From JALYSX01 sp036510515 (lineage in GTDB: Bacteria; Vulcanimicrobiota; Vulcanimicrobiia; Vulcanimicrobiales; Vulcanimicrobiaceae), in assembly GCA_036510515.1 (NCBI GenBank), contig DATCDS010000024.1, forward strand, positions 1 to 18,048: a stretch of DNA of 18,048 bases, given 5' to 3'. Below the pieces are notes generated by a model. That model saw only the letters and a program-made list of their open reading frames with translations, did no database searches and had not been told where the DNA came from. Shown here piece by piece: positions 5,735-12,033 of the stretch; the first letter of the stretch is position 1; every line of letters starts with the position of its first letter. The translations under genes and the position numbers were made by a program.

Positions 5735-6430
5735 GTGCCCGCCCCAACGTCAGACGCCTCTTCCGATCTCGACGAGCCGCGCTGGCACGCGTCGGCGGCC
5801 GTCGTGGTCGCCCTCGCGCTCTACGTCACGCTGCCAACCAAGTTGACGTTTGGACCGACGTGGATTTTTCCGGCGTTGGTCCTCGTGCTGCTGATTCCGC
5901 TCACGATCTTTTCGCCCAGACGTCATCAAGAGACCGGCCTGCAGCGGGGACTCTCCGTCGCGCTCATCGCCATCGTCAACGCGCTCAACATCATCTCGGT
6001 CGTTCGATTGATCTTGGGCATCTTGCTTACGAGCCATCCGGCCGGCTATCACGCGCCGAACGGGCGCGAACTGCTCGTCGCCGGCGGCGAGATCTGGGTG
6101 ACCAACATCCTGGTGTATGCGTTGTGGTTTTGGGAGCTCGACGCGGGCGGACCGGACCCCCGATCGCATGCGTCGTCGGCCGTCGGATTTAGCGTTGCCG
6201 ACTTCCTCTTTCCGCAGATGTTGGTCGGCCACAGGCTGGCCTGCATCAAAAGCGACTGGAAGCCGAGGTTCTTCGACTACGTCTACCTCGCGTTTACCAA
6301 CGCGGTCACGCTGGGTCCCGCCGACACGATGCCGCTAACGCGGATCGCCAAGCTGTTGATGCTGGCCGAATCGGCGACGTCGTTCGTCACCGTCGCGGTG
6401 ATTCTATCGCGCGCCGTCGGGATGACGTAG
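5735..6430 (+). CDS. DUF1345-like multipass membrane protein
   Basis: This hydrophobic protein has 231 residues from the GTG at 5735. Predicted membrane helices lie at about residues 19-37, 42-60, 70-98, 110-130 and 205-225, with a shorter hydrophobic stretch around 180-195. The C-terminal pattern FDYVYLAFTNAVTLGPADT, then a last helix, resembles DUF1345 inner-membrane proteins, a family of unknown function. The open frame extends to an ATG at 5615, but that overlaps tRNA-Phe on the other strand and encodes an Arg-rich stretch, so a downstream start is preferred. No Shine-Dalgarno decides the point. It converges with the DUF4239 gene, leaving only 13 bp between the stops. Function unknown. 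Confidence 0.7.
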   Translation: MPAPTSDASSDLDEPRWHASAAVVVALALYVTLPTKLTFGPTWIFPALVLVLLIPLTIFSPRRHQETGLQRGLSVALIAIVNALNIISVVRLILGILLTSHPAGYHAPNGRELLVAGGEIWVTNILVYALWFWELDAGGPDPRSHASSAVGFSVADFLFPQMLVGHRLACIKSDWKPRFFDYVYLAFTNAVTLGPADTMPLTRIAKLLMLAESATSFVTVAVILSRAVGMT

Positions 6431-6443
6431 CAGGCTAGGTTCC

Positions 6444-7243
6444 CTAGTAGAAGCCCGACGTACTGTTGACGTCGTCGATGGTGGCTCGCACCTGAAGAAA
6501 CGCCGTCGGCCGCAACGCCGAAGCTCCGCGGAACGGGTAATCCATCTCCGCGATCAACACGAAGATCGCGCCGATGATTGCGGCGGTTCCCACCGTCATC
6601 AGCGTGTGTACGGTAAAGCTTTCGACGCGGAAAAGATAGATGAACCCCACGGTGACGGCGCCCACGAAAAGCATGCAGGCCCACATGATCGGGGGAATAC
6701 CTTGATCGTTCGAAAACAGACGCTGGCGTCGCGCGTCGATAAATCCCTGCGTCAGCGCCGAGGCTTGCATCTCCAATTGCTGTTGGCTGACGCTCTTTGG
6801 CGTGTAGGCGAGAATCGTCTGCTGGATGCTTTGCGCCAAGAGATGCGCGTTTACGCTGCGTTTTCCAACGCGCATCAGGGGCCATTCGTCGCGAACCACA
6901 TCGTCGGCATATTGCCGAATCAGCGCCCGTACTTTTTCGCGCTGCGGTTGCGGAAATGCAACGGCGACATGATCCAGATCCGTGATGGCGCTGGCCTCGA
7001 TTTGAACGTTATTGGCCGCCACGTCGTATTCTTGCCACACCGCAACGACCATAAACGACAGCATTACCGCGAGCACCGTGCCCGCGATGCCGACGATCGG
7101 ACCGGCCACGTCGTTGTGGGTGAAGGTGACGTGCCCGCGAACGTTCCTGCAGCCAACACGAGCCCGGCATACGATACCGCGCAAATTGCCAAGACCGCCA
7201 GCGGAGCAAACAGCCACAACGGGAGGGCGTATATCCACGTCAT
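6444..7243 (-). pseudogene. DUF4239 (bestrophin-like) membrane protein gene, frameshifted
   Basis: The two halves of one membrane protein lie in different minus-strand frames. From the ATG at 7241-7243, one frame encodes a first helix (MTWIYALPLWLFAPLAVLAI and onward to GLVLAAGTFAG) and then loses sense. The other frame takes over with HVTFTHNDVAGPIVGIAG, a second helix, a charged region of about 110 residues, two C-terminal helices, and EMDYPFRG near the end. This is the usual DUF4239 layout, and the joined length of about 266 residues fits the family. Adding one base to the CCC run at 7134-7136 (GGG on the coding strand) would join the frames. No canonical slippery heptamer is seen. It is either a recent one-base deletion or a sequencing/assembly error; the strong conservation of the rest favours error or very recent loss. 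Confidence 0.8.
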
Positions 7244-7272
7244 GGACGAGGCGTTCGGCTGGGAGGGTCTGC

Positions 7273-7309
7273 CTCCTCGCTTCCGCTCGCAACGATACGA
7301 CGCGAGGAG
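7273..7309. repeat. Inverted repeat between DUF4239 and tRNA-Gly
   Basis: CTCCTCGC (7273-7280) and GCGAGGAG (7302-7309) form an 8-bp dyad with a 21-nt spacer, in the 112-bp gap between the divergent DUF4239 gene and tRNA-Gly. It may be regulatory or chance. No convincing -35/-10 pair was found in this gap on either strand. Confidence 0.3.
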
Positions 7310-7355
7310 TGGTTGTAGGACGCGACCTTGGGGGAGCCGAACCGTGCGCGGGCAC

Positions 7356-7426
7356 GCGGGTATGATGTAATGGTAGCCTGCGACCTTCCCAAGGTTGATG
7401 CGTGGGTTCGATTCCCACTACCCGCT
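7356..7426 (+). tRNA. tRNA-Gly (anticodon CCC)
   Basis: Acceptor GCGGGTA pairs with TACCCGC. The discriminator is U, as usual for glycine. The anticodon arm CGACC-TTCCCAA-GGTTG gives CCC at 7388-7390. The T arm is GTGGG-TTCGATT-CCCAC. The D stem (ATGT/GCCT) contains one mismatch. Unlike the four CCA-ending tRNAs before it and tRNA-Cys after it, no CCA is encoded: the discriminator is followed by CAG, so CCA must be added after transcription. It lies 20 nt before tRNA-Cys and is probably cotranscribed with it. Confidence 0.92.
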
Positions 7427-7446
7427 CAGTGAGATATAACGTGCAA

Positions 7447-7521
7447 GGCGACGTAGCCAAGTGGTAAGGCAGGGCTCTGCAAAAGCCCCATTCGGCAGTT
7501 CAAATCTGCCCGTCGCCTCCA
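7447..7521 (+). tRNA. tRNA-Cys (anticodon GCA)
   Basis: Acceptor GGCGACG pairs with CGTCGCC, followed by discriminator T and an encoded CCA. The anticodon arm GGGCT-CTGCAAA-AGCCC gives GCA at 7479-7481. The T arm contains TTCAAAT. Length is 75 nt. U73 is the expected cysteine identity base. The panE-like gene starts 28 nt downstream with no terminator between, so tRNA and mRNA may share a transcript. Confidence 0.96.
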
Positions 7522-7549
7522 AATTCTCTCTTGGTTTGGGAGCGTGCGG

Positions 7550-8503
7550 GTGCGCGTAGCCGTCGTCGGTGCCGGTGCGATCGGCGGCTTCCTCGCCGCG
7601 GCGCTGGCGCGTGGCGGCAATGACGTAGCCGTGGTCGCTCGCGGCGCACATCTCGCGGCGATCCAATCCAACGGCTTGACGGTTCGCGGCGATCTCGGCT
7701 CGTTCAGCGCGCGCGTGGCCGCCGACAGCGACCTTTCCGCCTTGGGGAGCTTCGACGCGTTTCTCCTGACGTTCAAAGCACATCACTGGCCGTCGTTTAT
7801 CGATATGCTCGCCGAACACGCGGGTGCCGATGCGACGATCGTCACCCTTCAGAACGGGGTGCCATTTTGGTTCGTCCGCCAACCTCCGTTGCGCAGCGTC
7901 GATCCGCAGGGCCGCGTCGGCACGCTCTTTCCCGATTCGCAGGTCGTCGGGGGCGCCGTACATATCTCGGCGCGCGTGAGCGTCCCCGGCGTGGTCGTGC
8001 AGAGCGGCGGCACGCGTGTGGTGATCGGCGATCCCAACGGCGCGAACGGCGCGCGCGCGGAGGCGCTGGCCGCGGCGATGCGAGACGCCGGCCTGGAGCC
8101 CCACGTCGATCCCGATATTCGACAGACCGTCTGGCTAAAGCTGGCTAACAATGTCGGCCTCAATCCGATCAGCGCGCTGGAAGGACGGACGCTTCGCGCG
8201 ATTTTGAGCGATCCGCGTTCGCGCGACGACGCGCGCGAGCTCATGCTCGAAGTGCTCGCCGTCGGCCGCTCGCTCGGGGTGGTTGCCGAGGTCGACGTCG
8301 ACGCCCGTCTGGCGTACGCGGCGCGCTTGGCCGATGTGAAGACCTCGATGCTGCAGGATTTGGAGTTGGGCCGTCCGCTCGAACTGGACCCGATGTTGGG
8401 CGCGGTGATCGAACTGGCCGAGCGGTATGGGGTCGAAGTTCCACGCGTGCGCGACACCTATCGGCGCACCCGCGAGCTCGAGCGTCTGCGCGGGCGGACG
8501 TGA
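7550..8503 (+). CDS. panE: 2-dehydropantoate 2-reductase (ketopantoate reductase)
   Basis: This enzyme reduces ketopantoate to pantoate with NADPH in the pantothenate/CoA pathway. It has 317 residues. The N-terminal Rossmann motif is GAGAIG (Gly7, Gly9, Gly12). Lys76 in TFKAHH matches the cofactor-contacting lysine. The catalytic set K-x3-N-x3-N is intact as Lys197, Asn201 and Asn205 in KLANNVGLNP. The C-terminal SMLQDLELGRPLELDP, at about 257-272, fits the substrate end of the family. The GTG at 7550 is chosen over the in-frame GTG at 7544 because GGGAG (7538-7542) lies 7 nt before it. It overlaps hisF by 4 nt (GTGA), implying translational coupling. Relatives can act on other 2-keto acids, so the substrate is inferred. 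Confidence 0.9.
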   Translation: MRVAVVGAGAIGGFLAAALARGGNDVAVVARGAHLAAIQSNGLTVRGDLGSFSARVAADSDLSALGSFDAFLLTFKAHHWPSFIDMLAEHAGADATIVTLQNGVPFWFVRQPPLRSVDPQGRVGTLFPDSQVVGGAVHISARVSVPGVVVQSGGTRVVIGDPNGANGARAEALAAAMRDAGLEPHVDPDIRQTVWLKLANNVGLNPISALEGRTLRAILSDPRSRDDARELMLEVLAVGRSLGVVAEVDVDARLAYAARLADVKTSMLQDLELGRPLELDPMLGAVIELAERYGVEVPRVRDTYRRTRELERLRGRT

Positions 8504-9279
8504 GCTCCTCGACGCTGGTTCGCCGCATCGTCCCGTGCCTGGACATCAAGCAAGGGCGCGTCGTCAAAGGCATCAATTTCGTTGCGCTGCGCGACGCCGG
8601 GGATCCCGTCGAGCTCGCCGCGCGGTACGAGCGCCTGGGTGCAGACGAACTCGTCTTCTTAGATATCACCGCGACCATCGAAGGACGACGCGCAACGCGC
8701 GAGGTCGTTCGGGCGGTTGCGCGGGAACTGACGATTCCGTTTACCGTCGGCGGCGGCGTGAACGCGGTCGACGACGTTCGCCAACTTCTTCGCGCCGGCT
8801 CGGACAAGGTCGCGCTCAATTCGGCAGCCGTGCGCCGGCCCGACCTTCTGCGTAAAGCCGCGTCCGAATTCGGCAGTCAATGCATCGTGATCGCCATCGA
8901 CGCGCGCGCGCGCCCCGGCGGATGGGAAGTCGTCGTCGATGGAGGCCGCACGGCCACGGGCATCGATGCGGTGGGGTGGGCCGCGCGCGCCGCCGACGAG
9001 GGCGGCGCCGGCGAGATCTTGCTCACCAGCATGGACCGCGACGGCACCAAGGCGGGCTACGATCTCGAGCTGACGCGGGCGGTACGCGAAGCGACGAGCG
9101 TGCCGGTGGTGGCGTCGGGCGGGGCCGGCAGCATCGAAGATTTCGTCGACGTTTTCCAACGCGCCCGGGCCGATGCGGCGCTGGCAGCATCGCTCTTCCA
9201 TTTCGGCGAGATGGCGATCCCGGATCTCAAGGCAGCGCTGTCCGCGCGCGGAATCCCGGTTCGCCCGTGGAACCCCTGA
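8500..9279 (+). CDS. hisF: Imidazole glycerol phosphate synthase subunit HisF
   Basis: This is the cyclase subunit that, with glutaminase HisH, turns PRFAR and ammonia into imidazole glycerol phosphate and AICAR in histidine synthesis. It has 259 residues, the usual length. The (beta-alpha)8 barrel begins RRIVPCLDIKQGRVVKG. The two catalytic aspartates are Asp15 (CLDIK) and Asp134 (AIDAR). Phosphate-binding loops are seen at VGGGV (83-87), SGGAG (206-210) and the AASLFHFGE segment (229-237). The GTG start overlaps the panE stop. hisIE begins 4 nt after its stop. hisH and hisA, normally neighbours, are not in the window, so the his operon is split or lies elsewhere. Confidence 0.98.
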   Translation: MSSSTLVRRIVPCLDIKQGRVVKGINFVALRDAGDPVELAARYERLGADELVFLDITATIEGRRATREVVRAVARELTIPFTVGGGVNAVDDVRQLLRAGSDKVALNSAAVRRPDLLRKAASEFGSQCIVIAIDARARPGGWEVVVDGGRTATGIDAVGWAARAADEGGAGEILLTSMDRDGTKAGYDLELTRAVREATSVPVVASGGAGSIEDFVDVFQRARADAALAASLFHFGEMAIPDLKAALSARGIPVRPWNP

Positions 9280-9283
9280 CGCG

Positions 9284-9919
9284 ATGGATATCGATGGATT
9301 GAAGTGGGGCGCGGATGGCTTGTTGCCCGTCGTCATCGCCGACGCGCGCGCGGGAACCGTGCTGACGTTGGCGTGGGCCGACCGCGAGGCTCTGGCCAAA
9401 ACGCTGGCGTCGCAGCAAACGCACCTGTACAGCCGCAGTCGCCGAACGCTCTGGCGCAAGGGTGAAACCTCGGGCCACACCCAACGCGTCGTCGAAGTCA
9501 GCGCCGACTGCGATGGAGATGCGTTGCTCTATCGCGTCATTCCAAACGGTCCCGCGTGTCACACGGGCCGAAACACGTGCTTCCACCACCCGCTCTTTTC
9601 CGATGCGGATTCGAGCGCGGGCGCCTTCGTTCGCGCGGTCGGGCACCTTGAGGAAACGCTCGAGCGGCGCAAGGCCGCGCCGCCCGAGGGCTCGTACGTC
9701 GCCACACTGTACGCCGGCGGCGTGGATGCGATCGGGAAAAAGATCGGCGAAGAAGCTACCGAGGTCGTGATCGCCGCCAAGAACGCCGACGAAGAAGAAG
9801 TCGTCTGGGAATCCAGCGACCTCATCTTTCATCTGCTCGTTCTCCTGGCCCACCGCGGTATAGCGCTCGACCGCGTCGGCGCGCACCTGCTTTCGAGAGC
9901 CAGACCGGTAAACGATTGA
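9284..9919 (+). CDS. hisI: Bifunctional phosphoribosyl-AMP cyclohydrolase / phosphoribosyl-ATP pyrophosphatase
   Basis: This fused HisI-HisE enzyme catalyses histidine steps 2 and 3: PR-ATP to PR-AMP (HisE domain), then ring opening to ProFAR (HisI domain). It has 211 residues. HisI occupies about 1-112, with metal ligands in DCDGD (Asp75, Asp77, Asp79) and zinc cysteines Cys76, Cys92 and Cys99 (ACHTGRNTC). HisE occupies about 117-211, with the acidic helix KKIGEEATEVVIAAKN and the second helix WESSDLIFHLLVLL carrying its Mg-binding residues. The ATG at 9284 follows the hisF stop by 4 nt; the open frame further upstream overlaps hisF. recG starts 4 nt after its stop. Confidence 0.97.
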   Translation: MDIDGLKWGADGLLPVVIADARAGTVLTLAWADREALAKTLASQQTHLYSRSRRTLWRKGETSGHTQRVVEVSADCDGDALLYRVIPNGPACHTGRNTCFHHPLFSDADSSAGAFVRAVGHLEETLERRKAAPPEGSYVATLYAGGVDAIGKKIGEEATEVVIAAKNADEEEVVWESSDLIFHLLVLLAHRGIALDRVGAHLLSRARPVND

Positions 9920-9923
9920 GCTC

Positions 9924-11972
9924 GTGACGCCGATCGACGATCTTTCCGCGGTCGGGCCCAAGACGGCGCAGTATTTTCGCGAGTTGGGGATCGACACCGC
10001 CGAAGCGTTGTTAGAAAATTTTCCCTTCCGATATGAGGACATGCGCTTTCCCACGCCTTCGACGGGGTTAGGCGGCACGCAGGAGGAGCAGATCGCCGTC
10101 GGGAGGATCGTGCACGTCAAGGAGCGGCGCGTGCGCGACTTGGAGATCGTCGAGGCATGCATGCGCGACGATGCCGGCGAGTTTTGGGCGAAGTGGATCG
10201 GGCGCCGGCGATTCGTGTACGGTCGCTTTCGCGAAGGCATGCGCTTGTGGGTACGCGGGCGGGTCGAAAAAACGACCATCGGACCCTCGGTTAACGTCAC
10301 CACCTACGGCGCCATGAACGACGACGATGCCTACCACGGCGAACTGGTGCCGATCTATCACGCCAGCAAGGATCTCTCCACGCGCAAGATCGGCCAGGTC
10401 GTCGATAAGAACTTCGCACGTTTGCTCGAGCTGATTCCGCCCGATCCGTTGCCTTCGGACTTGGCTCGCGAACGTCGCTTTCCCGAGTTGCGCGACGGCT
10501 ATCGGGCCATCCACAAGCCACAGACACCCCAAGAAGCTCAACTCGCTCGCGAGCGCTTCATCTATACGGAGTTTCTCGCGCTGGCGATTTCGGCGCGACA
10601 GAGGCGCGCGGCGCGCGAGCGGGAGCATGGGGCGCGGGCCCTGCGCCTGCCGCCCGCGCTACTCGAGGAGTTTGCCGGCGCGATGCCATTTGCGCTCACC
10701 GGGGCGCAGCGTAAGGTCGTCGGTGAGATATGGGACGACATGACCCGCGACGTGCCGATGAACCGCCTCTTGCAAGGTGATGTCGGCAGCGGGAAGACGC
10801 TGGTCGCGGCCGCGGCGATCGTCTTGGCCGCCCGCAACGGCATTCAATCCGCGCTGATGGCGCCGACGGAAATTCTCGCTTCCCAACACGCCTCGAAATT
10901 GGCGCCGCTGCTGCTGCCGTTCGGCATCGCGCTCGAAGCGGTGTTCGGCAGTCAGGGCTCGCGTTCGCGCAAGGCCGCGATCGACCGTCTGGCGAGCGGA
11001 GAGGCGGCCGTCGCCGTCGGCACGCACGCGTTGCTGACCGAGGGCGTCGACTTCGCGCGTTTGGGATTGGTCGTAATCGACGAGCAGCACCGCTTCGGCG
11101 TCGCGCACCGAGCACGGTTGCGCGCCAAGGGCGGCACGCCCCACACCTTGCATATGACCGCCACGCCGATTCCGCGCACGCTGGCGCAATCGGTCTACGC
11201 CGATCTGGATCTGTCGGTACTCGACGAGCTGCCGCCGGGGCGCACGCCGGTCGAAACCTTCGCGATCCGTGCGAGCCGCATGGCGCGGGTCGAGGAGTTC
11301 GTACGCGCCAACGTCGCCCGCGGACATCAGACCTACATCGTCGCGCCCGCCATTGAAGAATCCGAAAGCGAACTGACCGGCGCGCTGGCCGAGGCGCAGC
11401 GCTTGAAAGCTACGGCGTTCGCGAACTTGCAGGTGGCCGTGCTGCACGGAAAAATGCCGGCGCGCGAAAAGGAGAACGTGATGGGTCGCTTCTCGCGCGG
11501 CGAGATCGACGTGTTGGTCGCGACGACCGTGGTCGAGGTAGGGGTCGACGTTCCCAACGCCAACGTGATGGTGATCCTCGACGCCCAGCGCTACGGCCTG
11601 GCGCAACTGCACCAGCTGCGCGGGCGGGTCGGGCGCGGCGCGGCGCAATCGTTCTGCTTGCTGATCGCACCCGACGACGCCGGCGAGATCGAGCGGTTGG
11701 ACATCTTAACGGGGTCGACCGACGGATTCTATATTGCCGATGAGGACTTGCGGTTGCGAGGGCCGGGTGAGTTTGCCGGCACGGCCCAATCGGGCGTGGC
11801 GGATCTGCTGCATGGCGACCTCGTGCGCGACGTCGACCTCTATCGTGTGGCCAAGAGCGACGCCGACCGGCTGATTCGCGCCGATCCGCAGTTACAGAGT
11901 CCCGAGCATGCCAGATTGGCGGCATTTCTCGCAGCGCAACCGTCGGCCCGCGCGATGCTGGCATCGTCGTAA
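9924..11972 (+). CDS. recG: ATP-dependent DNA helicase RecG
   Basis: RecG is a branch-migrating superfamily 2 helicase that remodels stalled forks and Holliday junctions. It has 682 residues, the normal length. An N-terminal wedge/OB region covers about 1-150 (VGPKTAQYFRELGI, then FPFRYED). Helicase motifs are intact: Walker A GDVGSGKT (285-292), motif II DEQH (386-389), motif III TATPIPRTL (412-420), then VATTVVEVGVDVPNA and QLRGRVGRG (motif VI). A C-terminal wedge-contacting tail follows. It starts at a GTG 4 nt after hisIE, with no obvious Shine-Dalgarno, so translation probably depends on coupling. Its place behind his genes is unusual, and no functional link is implied. Confidence 0.98.
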   Translation: MTPIDDLSAVGPKTAQYFRELGIDTAEALLENFPFRYEDMRFPTPSTGLGGTQEEQIAVGRIVHVKERRVRDLEIVEACMRDDAGEFWAKWIGRRRFVYGRFREGMRLWVRGRVEKTTIGPSVNVTTYGAMNDDDAYHGELVPIYHASKDLSTRKIGQVVDKNFARLLELIPPDPLPSDLARERRFPELRDGYRAIHKPQTPQEAQLARERFIYTEFLALAISARQRRAAREREHGARALRLPPALLEEFAGAMPFALTGAQRKVVGEIWDDMTRDVPMNRLLQGDVGSGKTLVAAAAIVLAARNGIQSALMAPTEILASQHASKLAPLLLPFGIALEAVFGSQGSRSRKAAIDRLASGEAAVAVGTHALLTEGVDFARLGLVVIDEQHRFGVAHRARLRAKGGTPHTLHMTATPIPRTLAQSVYADLDLSVLDELPPGRTPVETFAIRASRMARVEEFVRANVARGHQTYIVAPAIEESESELTGALAEAQRLKATAFANLQVAVLHGKMPAREKENVMGRFSRGEIDVLVATTVVEVGVDVPNANVMVILDAQRYGLAQLHQLRGRVGRGAAQSFCLLIAPDDAGEIERLDILTGSTDGFYIADEDLRLRGPGEFAGTAQSGVADLLHGDLVRDVDLYRVAKSDADRLIRADPQLQSPEHARLAAFLAAQPSARAMLASS

Positions 11973-12033
11973 GAACGGCCTAAAGGAGAACAACCTGGAG
12001 GCGGCGCCCGGCGGGCGTGGAAACGGGGGGCGC

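Noticed and set aside
6435..6447. CTAGG-TTC-CCTAG hairpin between convergent stops
   Set aside because: Only 5 bp with a 3-nt loop and no T tract. It is too weak to call a terminator.
7260..7460. Extension of the downstream DUF4239 frame to 7460
   Set aside because: It runs through tRNA-Gly on the other strand and encodes no helix, whereas the alternative frame from 7243 gives the expected first helix of the family.
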